The notes: generated by a model from the sequence alone, not told the origin. A stretch of DNA of 64,000 nt from CAYTPI01 sp964439625 (GCA_964439625.1 CAYTPI010000016.1:1-64000), one strand, 5' to 3'; numbered from the stretch's first letter, positions 17,601 to 25,537 are shown. Translations and numbers: made by a program.

Positions 17601-18277
17601 ATCTCGTCTTTGAAAGCGCTCAACCCAACCATGGTTGAATTCGGGTCCTCTCGTGGAACACGTTTCGGCAGCGGCATGTCATCGTCGTCCATACGGACGT
17701 TTGGGGCGCTGGGCTGCATGGGCGTGTTATCAGCGATTGGGGTCTCAGGCTCGAAGTTAGGACGCTTGTAGCCCTCCGGCTTGACTTGGTCATCCCGCGC
17801 AACGGGCTGGTTGGAATCGGCTTTGAGCTTGGGTGTTGCGGGCTTTTGTGGCTCAACTGGTTCGACGGACGTCGGATCGGTTGGGTGAGGGAAGGGTGTC
17901 CGCTTTTTGGCGACTGGCTTCCTTTCCTCGTTGGCATTATCAGCTGTCGGAAGGTTGAAGGGAACATCGTCCTTCGCTTGCTCTGCTGGAGGTTCCTCAT
18001 CCGTTGGGTGCGGGGCGCTTGGCCTTGCTTTGAATGGGTTAGCGGTGCCTTCTGCCGGAGTAGGCCGCCCGGCAGGGGTATCCCCCTCTTTGATCGGCGG
18101 CTCTTCTAAGATCGACTCTTTGCTGGAAACCGGATCGCCATGGACTTCAATCTCGTGCCACTCTTTGGCTTGCTTCTCTGCACGCTCCTTCGCCCCCATC
18201 AGGCGGTCGCGTTTGCGCTCGGGTTTCTTTGGGTCGGATTCTTCTGAGTCGACGTTCTGAGGTAGGTCTTCGTCCAT
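14618..18277 (-). CDS. Bifunctional class A penicillin-binding protein (PBP1A-like) with long cytoplasmic tail and Ig-like C-terminus
   Basis: 1219 residues; polymerises and cross-links peptidoglycan. The order is a charged and Pro-rich cytoplasmic region (about 1-340), a basic stop and one transmembrane helix (about 343-370), a GT51 transglycosylase domain (about 385-575), a transpeptidase domain (about 670-960), and an Ig-like domain (about 1115-1210). The GT51 domain shows STEERGYFINPG, SGASTITQQLVR and RKVKEIFLAAELE. The transpeptidase shows SSIKPFTYLAA, SYNIPA and AKTGTTNDFRDNW. The GT51 motif usually reads EDRRFxxHxG; here it is EERGYFINPG, with Asn for His. The unusually long N-terminal tail may be a docking region for division proteins. 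It lies downstream of minC-minD-minE on the same strand. Confidence 0.93.
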   Translation of the reverse strand: MDEDLPQNVDSEESDPKKPERKRDRLMGAKERAEKQAKEWHEIEVHGDPVSSKESILEEPPIKEGDTPAGRPTPAEGTANPFKARPSAPHPTDEEPPAEQAKDDVPFNLPTADNANEERKPVAKKRTPFPHPTDPTSVEPVEPQKPATPKLKADSNQPVARDDQVKPEGYKRPNFEPETPIADNTPMQPSAPNVRMDDDDMPLPKRVPREDPNSTMVGLSAFKDEIDDPSMSENTIRRKPVQPPPDQQVTQRNPRMQSPPPPYSPPPPGNRSRAPRPSSPQPRAPQQPSYQQPPQQRYAEPPRQRQPVRSSVPPPFPREQEPQRDRRKRRRKRRRRTSFATVVTRLFVLGFVGLLIIVMLGGGGGAIYYAQVTAPAFRGIDDVSDLQARALGFETTRIRDRDGNILYELNDPEGGFRDTVTLDQVSPYMIHATISTEERGYFINPGFSIPGIIRAVYQNYQEGALVSGASTITQQLVRALLLTEEDLAERVSYQRKVKEIFLAAELERRFTKEEILELYLNEVYYGNLAYGIEAAAQTYFNKSASELTLAESAYLAGIPQAPAVWDPVADPEAAALRQRQVLALMVEAGQLDTGNVAIDLPVVTSAVVEENAAEIAAVASAGYSAPDFGARHPHWVFYVIRQLEQDPAIGQSIYSAGFDVYTTLDSDLQQAAEQQVEATLAGLEGRNVTNASVVVIDVDTGAILAMVGSRDFFNEGIDGQVNIALTPQQPGSSIKPFTYLAAFRQGWTPSTVIWDVPIQYEIPGFGVYEPVNYDGRFRGPVSVRDAIANSYNIPAVLTLDYVGVPALLEVLNDVGITSLGDASNPNNYGLSLTLGAGEVFLLEWTNAYATLANGGTLRPPYSIDRIERNGEVIEGYPYEVPAGEQVLNPDRVYLMQTILSDTEARVPSFGRETPLSPSYPAGAKTGTTNDFRDNWTMGFSSEVAVGVWVGNTDNSPMINVTGVTGAGPIWRGVMDAATSTYSPQPFPRLAGVFDQVVCIDDGAEPSEYCLENSETRLDVFDLETPPPTSDMGLYRTIEVDTFTGLIANEFCPNYTEERATLFVPNPSQLIDVREAAFNWLRNSEPGRSWAAQRRLDENNLVEPPEAACSPDTQTTVLEITNPTPGQTVQGNILITGSVNVPNFEAYVVQFGLGTDPQGWGEVQGRTSQTIDNNALGQFDTEQLPNGPVTIRLIAFDTNGNSAETRVQFLVDNPQDDEDD

Positions 18278-18474
18278 GTAAGTCTCTTACTTCCGGCAAG
18301 TTTCTATGAACACAAAATATGTTTGTTTGAGTTCCGTATAGCCTAACTATAGCACGCGCATCCGATCAGAGGAAAGCACACAGACGATCTGGACGACTGA
18401 AATATAAAGCTGCCAGCAGAACTTGATATTCGCTCGCTGACAGTTGATATATCTAGGATGATGCATGCCGTATC

Positions 18475-18780
18475 TCAGGCATCGTCGACGATTGGCTCAG
18501 GACGTTTGCGCCGGGCAACAGGGATAATCGGAATTTCAGCATGGAGGATGCTATCCCGGTTTTGGCTGTCTAGCGAGATGTTGACTGCTTCGCGATCAAA
18601 CTCGACGTAACGAGCGATCACTTCAAGGATTTCGTCTTTCATAGCACTGACCTGCTCTTGAGAGAGATCGCTGCGGTCGTGGACGAGCACGAGTTGAAGA
18701 CGTTCTTTGGCAATAGAACCGCTATCAGTTTTGCCGATGCCAAATAAAGTCTGTAGTAAGTTCATCATGTGTTGGCTCAT
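18475..18780 (-). CDS. minE: Cell division topological specificity factor MinE
   Basis: About 101 residues. The MinD-interacting N-terminus (MNLLQTLFGIGKTDSGSIAKERLQLVLVHDRSDLS) and the topological-specificity domain (MKDEILEVIARYVEFDREAVNISLDSQNRDSILHAEIPI) are both clear. MinE stimulates MinD ATPase and drives Min oscillation or positioning. The frame is open further upstream into minD, but ATG 18780, just after the minD stop, fits the family N-terminus; the in-frame ATGs at 18768 and 18765 are alternatives. Third gene of the min operon. Confidence 0.92.
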   Translation of the reverse strand: MSQHMMNLLQTLFGIGKTDSGSIAKERLQLVLVHDRSDLSQEQVSAMKDEILEVIARYVEFDREAVNISLDSQNRDSILHAEIPIIPVARRKRPEPIVDDA

Positions 18781-18805
18781 CTCCCATGTGCGCCCGCGAA
18801 ATTCT

Positions 18806-19630
18806 CTACTGCTTGTCTGACTTGTCGCCACCGATGCCAAAGGCACCCAGCAACCGCTGCATAAAGCTCTCGTCTTCTTCGAGGTTCATAAATGGAATAT
18901 CTTCACCTGTAAGGCGTTTGGCAATGTTCGTGAAGGCCTGCCCGGCCTTTGACTCTTCGGGTGTCATAGCAGCGGGGGTGCCCTTATTACTTGAAATCAG
19001 GATTTTCTCGTCTTCCGGCACCAATCCGATCAGCTTGATAGCGAGGATGTCAATGATGTCTTCTGGGCTGAGCATGTCGCCGCGCTTGACCATATCCGGC
19101 TTGACGCGGTTGACGATCAGTTTGCCAGGTCCTTTGTCTTGCGCTTCGATCAAGCCAATGATGCGGTCAGCGTCGCGCACAGATGAGACCTCCGGGTTGG
19201 TCACGATCAGCACTTCGTCGGCTGGCGCCAACGCGTTACGGAAACCGCGTTCGATGCCCGCCGGGGAATCGATCAGGATGTAGTCAACCAGCCCCTTGAG
19301 TTCTTCCACCAGCCGGATCATATCCTTCGGGCTGATGGCTGTTTTGTCACGGGTCTGAGCAGCGGGGATCAGATAGAGGTCTTCGGAGAAGCGCTTATCT
19401 TTGATCATTGCTTGCCGCAGTTTGGCGCGCCCTTCGACGATGTCAACAAGGTCGTAGACGATACGGTTTTCCAGCCCCATGACGACATCAAGGTTGCGTA
19501 GGCCGATATCGGCATCGATGCAGGCTACTTTTTTGTCTAGCTTGGCAAAGGCAACCGCAAGGTTGGCGGTCGCCGTCGTCTTTCCGACGCCACCTTTGCC
19601 TGAGGTAACAGTAATTACGTGTCCTGCCAT
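18806..19630 (-). CDS. minD: Septum-site-determining ATPase MinD
   Basis: 274 residues. The deviant Walker A motif SGKGGVGKTTATANLA, CIDADIGLRNLDVVMGLENRIVYDLVDI and LIDSPAGIERGFRNAL identify MinD among ParA-type ATPases. The C-terminus (ESFMQRLLGAFGIGG) has the amphipathic helix used for membrane attachment. It lies between minC (45 bp upstream) and minE, in the same orientation, so the inhibitor complex and its regulator are made together. Confidence 0.96.
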   Translation of the reverse strand: MAGHVITVTSGKGGVGKTTATANLAVAFAKLDKKVACIDADIGLRNLDVVMGLENRIVYDLVDIVEGRAKLRQAMIKDKRFSEDLYLIPAAQTRDKTAISPKDMIRLVEELKGLVDYILIDSPAGIERGFRNALAPADEVLIVTNPEVSSVRDADRIIGLIEAQDKGPGKLIVNRVKPDMVKRGDMLSPEDIIDILAIKLIGLVPEDEKILISSNKGTPAAMTPEESKAGQAFTNIAKRLTGEDIPFMNLEEDESFMQRLLGAFGIGGDKSDKQ

Positions 19631-19675
19631 AGTCCTAGCACCTTTCCTGTCGCTGCATGTTTGAATTAACTAGGT

Positions 19676-20383
19676 TCATCGGTCAGCACCCCACTCGCGT
19701 GCAATGATCTGCCCCTCTTCGACTGAGGCAATCTCCGGGTTGGGGCGGCGCTTGCCATCATCTGGGGCGATGGCAACATGGTTGGCAATTCGCAGTTGGG
19801 TCGGACGCATGTCGAGGGCGCAGACGATGGCGTTTTCGTCGCCGTTGGCCCCCGCATGGACGGTACCTCGCATCCGTCCCCAAACGAGAATATCACCACC
19901 AGCAATAATTTGGGCACCTGGGTTCACATCCCCGATGACAATTACATGCCCCACATGCCTGATCACCCGTCCAGAACGCAGGGTACTCTTGAATAAGACA
20001 GCTTCAGCGGTGTCCTCGTTAGAGTTGATTGGCGGCAGTTCTTCGAATTCCCGCGGGAACTCGCCCGTCATTTCCATCTCAGGGGGCTCGGTTTCGAGGT
20101 TGTTGCGGCGAGCTGCTCGCAGCGTCTCGGGTGAGGTGCCAAGCAGGGCTTGCAGCTTGACATCGTGTGCAGCGAGCTTGTCCTTCAGTTTGCGAATATC
20201 TTCGTTATCCAAGCTGCGATCTCCTACCTGAAGGGTAATTTCCGCGCCACGAAAGAACTCACCTTGCCCTTTGATACGATCAAGAAGCTGCTGCTGTGCA
20301 GCAACCCATTCATCGGAGGCTTCAAGCGTGACGAGTAATCCGCCGCGAATTCCCTTAATACGTACCGATGATGCCTCTGTCAC
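19676..20383 (-). CDS. minC: Septum site-determining protein MinC
   Basis: 235 residues. Inhibits FtsZ polymerisation away from midcell when bound to MinD. The N-terminal domain (about 1-110) is followed by a linker and the beta-helical C-terminal domain with RSGRVIRHVGHVIVIGDVNPGAQIIAGGDILVWGRMRGTVHAG, a hallmark of MinC. It starts at a GTG (20383) after GGAG. It is the first gene of the min operon; the upstream 570 bp separate it from a divergent DNA-binding-protein gene. Confidence 0.94.
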   Translation of the reverse strand: MTEASSVRIKGIRGGLLVTLEASDEWVAAQQQLLDRIKGQGEFFRGAEITLQVGDRSLDNEDIRKLKDKLAAHDVKLQALLGTSPETLRAARRNNLETEPPEMEMTGEFPREFEELPPINSNEDTAEAVLFKSTLRSGRVIRHVGHVIVIGDVNPGAQIIAGGDILVWGRMRGTVHAGANGDENAIVCALDMRPTQLRIANHVAIAPDDGKRRPNPEIASVEEGQIIAREWGADR

Positions 20384-20823
20384 ACTGGCTCCGTGTGTTC
20401 AACTGGATGGTATGTGAAGGTGGGTGGATAAGCCTGATTGTTTGCCGACGGTACAGTATCCAACAACAAACAAACCATGTAGCGACATTGTATTACAGTG
20501 CTATGGTCGGCGCAAGAGCGCACGATGATAGTTGTCTGTTACACTTTATCCATGCAGCGGTGAGTCGCCTTATACGAAATCATCTCAGATTGGCCCTACC
20601 TAGTATCAATGTCTCTCCTGCTGGGCGGGTACCAAGCTGAGGTAAACCGACCATGTCATTGCTCAAAGATGATTTACATGTTTGAGTATACATTCAAATC
20701 AACAAACACGGTTGTTTAGAAAACCAGACAAAACACCTGATGGTGGCGTATTTTGCCCGACACGCTTCCCGATGCAAAATTCAACCACACCTTACGCAGG
20801 CAAAAGCTCCCCAACCTGACTTC
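20384..20823. other. Intergenic region upstream of minC
   Basis: No convincing gene is visible. Only short frames occur, without ribosome-binding sites or family resemblance. It presumably carries the minC promoter on the minus strand, which I could not locate with confidence. The 3' flank passes into the repeat array upstream of the HTH gene. Confidence 0.5.
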
Positions 20824-20867
20824 AATGTCAGTAAAAAGACATTAGAACGTCAGCGAAATGTCAGAAA
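20824..20867 (+). repeat. Four tandem 11-bp units, likely response-regulator binding array
   Basis: Four consecutive 11-bp units all start with AA: AATGTCAGTAA (20824), AAAGACATTAG (20835), AACGTCAGCGA (20846) and AATGTCAGAAA (20857). Three of them carry the core A[TC]GTCAG. An 11-bp period places the cores on one DNA face, as in Pho-box-type sites of OmpR/PhoB-family regulators, whose core is TGTCA. The array ends 15 bp before the -10 element of the downstream promoter, where an activator would replace a -35 element. Confidence 0.6.
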
Positions 20868-20871
20868 AACC

Positions 20872-20888
20872 TATACTTATAGTATAAT
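20872..20888 (+). promoter_or_regulatory. -10 element overlapped by an inverted repeat, upstream of the HTH gene
   Basis: A perfect -10 TATAAT lies at 20883-20888. No good -35 hexamer stands 16-18 bp upstream; that position is occupied by the 11-bp repeat array. TATAC (20872-20876) and GTATA (20882-20886) form an inverted repeat with a 5-nt spacer across the -10 region and may be an operator for a repressor, possibly the gene's own product. Confidence 0.55.
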
Positions 20889-20959
20889 ATATGTGTTAGT
20901 ACATGCTGACCCGCTATCAGTATATGTTTGTGAAGGATAGGAGATTTTTAGGAGGACGT

Positions 20960-21469
20960 ATGTTTAATCAACTAAAGGATCAACGTGGCGTGGCAAATGC
21001 CTTAAAAAACGCTGTGAAGACTCTTCCCAAAGGAGCGAAGGAAACAGACAAACGCAAGTTATTGGCAGATATCCGGCAGTTTGAAGGGATGGAGTGGGAT
21101 CCGCATCTATTCCAAGTGTTGTCAATTAGCCATAGTGGCAAATTCAATGTTGTGGACGATGCAGAGGTCACCTACCAGCCGAGTATTGCAACACCAGACA
21201 AAATGATCGAAGCCCTGCGGGTATTGCTTCATCAATACGCGGAAGTGCTGAAATCGGTCAAAGTGTCTGCAAAAAATTTATTCAGTATTGCGGATGCTGC
21301 CGAGTATCTCGGCATTGAAGAGGCGACTGTCAAGTATCATGTGTACACTGCGGAAAACCTTTCGGGCCAGAAGATCGGTCGCTCAAGGGTGTTTACAAAG
21401 CAAGAGCTTGATGATTTCGCAGTGCGTAAGCGCCCGCAGGGGCGTCCACGCAAAGCAGAGGTCAGTTAG
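20960..21469 (+). CDS. Excisionase/MerR-type helix-turn-helix DNA-binding protein
   Basis: 169 residues from ATG 20960, which is preceded by a strong AGGAGG 4 bp upstream; this decides the start over the longer frame. The N-terminal 95 residues resemble nothing I recognise. The C-terminal part (about 112-169) is an excisionase-family HTH: NLFSIADAAEYLGIEEATVKYHVYTAENLSGQKIGRSRVFTKQELDDF. It is followed by a basic GRPRK tail like an AT-hook. It is probably a transcription regulator, and the position of its promoter repeats suggests it is itself tightly regulated. No recombinase or phage gene is nearby, so an excision role is unlikely. Confidence 0.75.
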   Translation: MFNQLKDQRGVANALKNAVKTLPKGAKETDKRKLLADIRQFEGMEWDPHLFQVLSISHSGKFNVVDDAEVTYQPSIATPDKMIEALRVLLHQYAEVLKSVKVSAKNLFSIADAAEYLGIEEATVKYHVYTAENLSGQKIGRSRVFTKQELDDFAVRKRPQGRPRKAEVS

Positions 21470-21493
21470 TGTTGTTCCATTGCTAGGGGTCGC

Positions 21494-22108
21494 TTATGCC
21501 CGTCCACCACGTTGGAGGATGATGTACGCGGCTCTTAGCATTGCCACGCCAAAACGCTCTTTGATCAATGATTCATCCGGATCAATGCCGCGAGCACCTA
21601 ACGCGGCTTGTACCGCTGAGGCTGCATAATACCCCGCAAAATTACGTTGTACCGTCCCGGAGGCTGCCATCGCCGCAAAGTAAGCTGACCGGGCGGCCCA
21701 CCCTTCTACCGGAACTGTGGTTAGTGTGTTGACGAGCAATACGCGTGAGGCACTCGCTGCTTCATTGGCAGCTTGTCTGGCTTGTTGGGTTGCCTCAGGG
21801 GTATTGTCTAAAAGCCAAGCACGCGCCGCAGTAACAGCTTCCGCTGGTCGTGGGTCAGTCGGAGCAGCGGCTTCAAAGACCGGCAGCACAGCATAAGCCC
21901 GACGACACGCAATTTCTACACACCAGCGCTTGATGCGTGTTTGCTGCGTCTCATTCATTGCTTCAAGTAGAGCATTGATATTACCAGCAAGGTAGGCACC
22001 GCGCCGGTCGGCAATGACCTTGCTATTGACGCCTGTGAGTAGCGGTTCGCGCCCGGTTCGCTGAACCAGGGCTTTTGTACCGCCTAATTCGGGTGATTTT
22101 GCCGTCAT
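21494..22108 (-). CDS. Imm-5-like putative immunity/unknown helical protein, paralogue 1
   Basis: 204 residues. An N-terminal segment (TGREPLLTGVNSKVIADRRGAYLAGNINALLEAM) is shared with the gene just upstream. It is followed by an Ala-rich helical region (RRAYAVLPVFEAAAPTDPRPAEAVTAARAWL, then Ala-rich repeats) that resembles the Imm-5-like family by pattern. Members are often annotated as putative immunity proteins without experimental proof. No toxin gene is adjacent. It starts 12 bp after the stop of its paralogue and is cotranscribed. The family call is from memory of the motif and is moderate. Confidence 0.55.
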   Translation of the reverse strand: MTAKSPELGGTKALVQRTGREPLLTGVNSKVIADRRGAYLAGNINALLEAMNETQQTRIKRWCVEIACRRAYAVLPVFEAAAPTDPRPAEAVTAARAWLLDNTPEATQQARQAANEAASASRVLLVNTLTTVPVEGWAARSAYFAAMAASGTVQRNFAGYYAASAVQAALGARGIDPDESLIKERFGVAMLRAAYIILQRGGRA

Positions 22109-22120
22109 CAGGAAACTCTT

Positions 22121-22663
22121 TTACTGAACCCGTCGTTCACCGCTTAACAGAATCAGGTAAGCAGCACGTAATTGTGCGCGAATGGCACTGGCCTGCTCCG
22201 TATCCGTCGTTGTTGCGAGAGCTGGCCCAGCCTCAGATGCGCTTACCCAAACCACATCCCAATTGGTTAGGTTAGCCAAGGCTCGTGCGGCCCATCTGGC
22301 GGCCTGTGTCTGATGCACCTGCAAGGCTGACTTCAGTGCTAACAAGCCGATTGTGTCTAACGCTTCAAGCTGTGCTTCTATTGTATCAGGGAAGTTTTTG
22401 AGGAGACTGTTGGCATCTTCAAGTTCGGGTGATTGTTTCGTGGCCTGCTGATGCAGGCTTACCCGTAGGCACCAGTGGCGAAACCGAATGAGCTGTGAGT
22501 CGCTCATCATGCTGACCAGGGCCTTGAGGTTGCCGGCGAGGTAGGCGCGTTCACGCTCGATGATGATGCGGCTGTAGATGCCTTTGAGCACTGGTTCTTG
22601 TCCGGTAGTGTTGGGGCTGTTTTGCCCGCCCAATGTAGGCGATTTATCATCTTGTTGTGCCAT
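22121..22663 (-). CDS. Imm-5-like/unknown helical protein, paralogue 2
   Basis: 180 residues, first gene of the pair. It shares with its neighbour the opening (LGG..., TGQEPVLKGIYSRIIIERERAYLAGNLKALVSMMSDSQLIRFRHWC) and the closing RAAYLILLSGERR, so the two arose by tandem duplication. The middle is more diverged: the DPRP segment of the paralogue is missing and the Ala-rich helices are shorter. There is no signal peptide. No function can be assigned beyond the weak Imm-5-like resemblance carried by the neighbour. Confidence 0.55.
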   Translation of the reverse strand: MAQQDDKSPTLGGQNSPNTTGQEPVLKGIYSRIIIERERAYLAGNLKALVSMMSDSQLIRFRHWCLRVSLHQQATKQSPELEDANSLLKNFPDTIEAQLEALDTIGLLALKSALQVHQTQAARWAARALANLTNWDVVWVSASEAGPALATTTDTEQASAIRAQLRAAYLILLSGERRVQ

Positions 22664-22819
22664 GTTTAATTACCGTGTCCTATCCGCACGATGGACAAAC
22701 GTCCATCACATAACTATCTACTCCTCTGTGGCAAAAAGTAAAGTTATTGACCCTACCATAATTGATGATAGTCAGCAATTAATGGCGTGAAACCTAGGCG
22801 GAGCTGACGAAGAATCAAA

Positions 22820-22843
22820 ACGGGCACAGACAGCTGCACCCGT
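22820..22843 (-). terminator. Terminator after the L,D-transpeptidase gene
   Basis: On the minus strand ACGGGTGCA pairs with TGTGCCCGT (two wobble pairs), followed by TTTTG, 21 bp after the stop codon. Confidence 0.65.
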
Positions 22844-22864
22844 CAAACTTCGGTGCTGTTTTTG

Positions 22865-24007
22865 CTAACCGACGATGGTGCCGATCACCTCGACGGGGGT
22901 GGCTGGCTCATCTGGGCGTGCCCAACGATATTCTTCATCATAGCTGAGATAAGGCTGCGACCAGCGGTAGACCCACTTGGCGGCGTCTGGAGTCACGTTG
23001 ATGCACCCATGGCTGCGTGGCAGGCCATAGTTATTATGCCAAAACGCACCATGGATGGCAGCACCAACCGAGAAATAACTGACCCATGGCACTGCGTTAA
23101 CATCATAAGCGAGGCTGCCAGAACCACCGCGCATCCGCCGGGACGGGCGCTTGCGATCAATGGGCGTTGTGCCGAGCTGGGTACTGAAGTCGATCACTTC
23201 GCCCTCGTCGTTTTCATAGTCGGTGCCGGAGGCGATCCGCGTTTGGAAAACGGGGACACCTTCTTCGAGGCACGTCAGGATTTGCTCGTCAAGGCTAATC
23301 TCGATTTTCTTATCCATCACCTCTGGGTTAATCGGGGCGAATTCTTCTGGTGTAATTTGCCGGATGGTCTTCGCCAACATCCATGCTTCGCGCTGTGGCT
23401 CGATGTCATCAGCAAGGCGATACCACTCCATACCAGTATCATCCGCAGCATAATCGACGATTTGATGCACCTGCCCATAAAAGCCACGATAGTAGTCGTA
23501 GTCCCACATGCCGCCGGTCATCCGAGGCTTTTTCCACTGTGAGACCATCGGAACGGTGACCTCGCCCCAGAAGAATCCATAATCACTGGGCATCTCGGTA
23601 GTCACCGGGTTAAACACTTCACGACAGGGTGCAACAAATGCGGAGTGCAGGTAACCCTCGCCGATGTCGTACCAGACTTCAGAGTGTGACCGACTGTCAT
23701 AACGTTCCCCAGTGACGCCGCGATAAATCGGCGCAACGTAGTGTAAGTACACATCGCGGATGCGGTCAGCGTCTGGGCTGGGGCCTTTGAAGATCGAAAG
23801 GCGGTTCGCAACGACGCGACCCAACATTGGCGGGTTACCGTAGTATTCATTGTATGAGTATAGGGTTGGCTCCCAGAAATCAGGCTTGGGGCCGCTGCCT
23901 TGATCAGCGCCATCTTGTGCAAAAACGCGACTAACACCAGTGCTTGCCAGCGCAGCAGCACTGATGCCTGCACCTGTCTTTTTCAAAAATTGACGACGTG
24001 ACGTCAT
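22865..24007 (-). CDS. Tat-exported L,D-transpeptidase (YkuD domain)
   Basis: 380 residues. A twin-arginine signal peptide (SRRQFLKK followed by a hydrophobic Ala-rich stretch and AxA-type site FAQD) sends it to the cell surface. The YkuD catalytic domain occupies about 250-360, starting KKIEISLDEQILTCLEEG. The active-site pattern is HGAFWHNNYG then SHGCINV, with the catalytic Cys and its His. It makes or remodels 3-3 cross-links in peptidoglycan or anchors proteins to it. A Tat rather than Sec signal is notable but seen in this phylum. The middle region (about 60-240) may be an SH3-like wall-binding part; that is inference. Confidence 0.9.
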   Translation of the reverse strand: MTSRRQFLKKTGAGISAAALASTGVSRVFAQDGADQGSGPKPDFWEPTLYSYNEYYGNPPMLGRVVANRLSIFKGPSPDADRIRDVYLHYVAPIYRGVTGERYDSRSHSEVWYDIGEGYLHSAFVAPCREVFNPVTTEMPSDYGFFWGEVTVPMVSQWKKPRMTGGMWDYDYYRGFYGQVHQIVDYAADDTGMEWYRLADDIEPQREAWMLAKTIRQITPEEFAPINPEVMDKKIEISLDEQILTCLEEGVPVFQTRIASGTDYENDEGEVIDFSTQLGTTPIDRKRPSRRMRGGSGSLAYDVNAVPWVSYFSVGAAIHGAFWHNNYGLPRSHGCINVTPDAAKWVYRWSQPYLSYDEEYRWARPDEPATPVEVIGTIVG

Positions 24008-24166
24008 TATTCACCTCTAGCGATTTAGATTGACCGGATTGTATCGAGATATTAAAGCAGGTCAATAACCTGTGGCGGTTGATTGACATACTTTTGACAT
24101 TATTCTTACACAATGACGCCCTAAAAGCCTTATCTCTTTCGTTTGCATTCAAAAAGTTGATTGAGC

Positions 24167-24877
24167 TTATGAACGCAGGATGAAATTGAGCTGCATCAAG
24201 TTGCGGTTGCAATCTGGGATGGCTTGTGCGATCACTGGCTCACTGAGGAAGCGCGAGCCTGTCTCATCGGTCAGTTGCACGCGGTAGGTGCCATCTGACA
24301 ATTCCTCGGACACTTCCGCCAAGTAAGCCCCCGTTCGATCAGTAGAGACGGCAATCGGGATGTTGCTGCCGTCGCGCCGAATGCGGACGAAAATATCTGG
24401 TACACCATTTCCGGCAGTGTCTTGCAGCACCCCTTGGACGATAGTCCGATCACAGCCAGAAGGGTTTGGCGCGTAGTCCACTGCGTCATTCGCCAGCACA
24501 AATCCGAGTTCAAGGGCCACATCCGTGATGCGCGTCGGCGTTGCCTCAGGGGTACGCGTTAGCTGTGGTTGGGCGGGGGCCTCAGCTTCCGCTGGGACTG
24601 CCAGAGTCGGCTGCGGCTGCGTAGTTGGTGCAGTGGGCGTGCCACCATCAAGCGCTGAACTGATGGTCGGCGTTATGGGCAGTGTCGGCTCTGGCGTTGC
24701 GGTGACGTACACCACAACATCTGGCGTAAGGTCAGCACTTTCAGGCAGCGCACGGCTGCTCTGAGTCGGCAAGTTGCAAGCGAGAGCAGAACCAGCTAGC
24801 GTCGCTAACTTTAAGAACAATCTGCGGGTTAGTAGTCTTTTTTCAGTACTTTGTGATTGCACTCGTTGTTGAGCCAT
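24167..24877 (-). CDS. Tat-type lipoprotein with carboxypeptidase-regulatory-like (CNA-B/transthyretin-like) domain
   Basis: 236 residues from ATG 24877. The N-terminus has TRRLFLKLATLAGSALACN, a twin-arginine signal ending in a lipobox cysteine. A long Pro/Thr-rich linker (about 50-130) precedes a beta-sandwich: VQGVLQDTAGNGVPDIFVRIRRDGSNIPIAVSTDRTGAYLAEV, SDGTYRVQLTDETGSRFLSEPV. This is the shape of a regulatory-like domain that usually binds sugars or acts as a structural spacer. The longer frame to 24934 lacks support. It lies upstream of the L,D-transpeptidase on the same strand; both are surface proteins. Confidence 0.8.
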   Translation of the reverse strand: MAQQRVQSQSTEKRLLTRRLFLKLATLAGSALACNLPTQSSRALPESADLTPDVVVYVTATPEPTLPITPTISSALDGGTPTAPTTQPQPTLAVPAEAEAPAQPQLTRTPEATPTRITDVALELGFVLANDAVDYAPNPSGCDRTIVQGVLQDTAGNGVPDIFVRIRRDGSNIPIAVSTDRTGAYLAEVSEELSDGTYRVQLTDETGSRFLSEPVIAQAIPDCNRNLMQLNFILRS

Positions 24878-25031
24878 GCGATGCGTCGGATATCTTGCGA
24901 TGTAACCACAAGTATACCTACTCTGCTGAAGCACGCTATTAGGACTGTAATTGGTCGAAGGTAACCTTTACTGAAAGCTTAACGCTGTCTTGTTATACTA
25001 TTGAAATGATTAGTTTTACTTGGAGGTTGCC

Positions 25032-25436
25032 ATGACATTTAACCTTGATTGGGCAGATGATGAAAAGACCATTATCCTGGTCACGTATCACCCAGGGTGG
25101 ACTTGGCAAGAGGCCATTCTTGAGACAACTGCGCCCGAAATTGAGCTACTAAATACGGTTGAGCATCCTGTTTACATTGTCCATCACATACTCGGTCGCT
25201 TACCAACTCCATCCATTGGTTGGACGTATACCGCTGAGACAGAGGGGTCTTTTCATCATCCGAACTACGCCGGTGCAGTTGTCATTACGCCGCACAAAAT
25301 GAACCACATGCTGTTCAATGTTTTTGTGCGACGCTTGCCAGGGGTCAGTCATAAGATTCACCTTGTCCAAACGCCTGAACAGGCTTACTCTCTGATCGCT
25401 TCGCTCAAAGAAAAGGCTGCACAGACCAATAACTAA
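25032..25436 (+). CDS. Small conserved protein, STAS/SpoIIAA-like, paralogue 1
   Basis: 134 residues from ATG 25032; GGAGG at 25022-25026 with a 5-bp gap decides the start. Alternating strands and helices (FNLDWADDEKTIILVTYHPGWTWQEAILET, HPVYIVHHIL, HHPNYAGAVVITP, PEQAYSLIASLKEK) resemble SpoIIAA-like/STAS folds seen in many Chloroflexota proteins, but no signature proves it. No transmembrane part or signal peptide is present. It is followed 101 bp later by a paralogue on the same strand. Confidence 0.6.
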   Translation: MTFNLDWADDEKTIILVTYHPGWTWQEAILETTAPEIELLNTVEHPVYIVHHILGRLPTPSIGWTYTAETEGSFHHPNYAGAVVITPHKMNHMLFNVFVRRLPGVSHKIHLVQTPEQAYSLIASLKEKAAQTNN

Positions 25437-25537
25437 CTCACTCTAAGGTCGAACAATCACCTAACAAAACCCTAAGATAACTATGTTTTTAAGTAGACTG
25501 GGCTACCGGGAGCTAGTTATAAAAGAGTGACGAAAAG

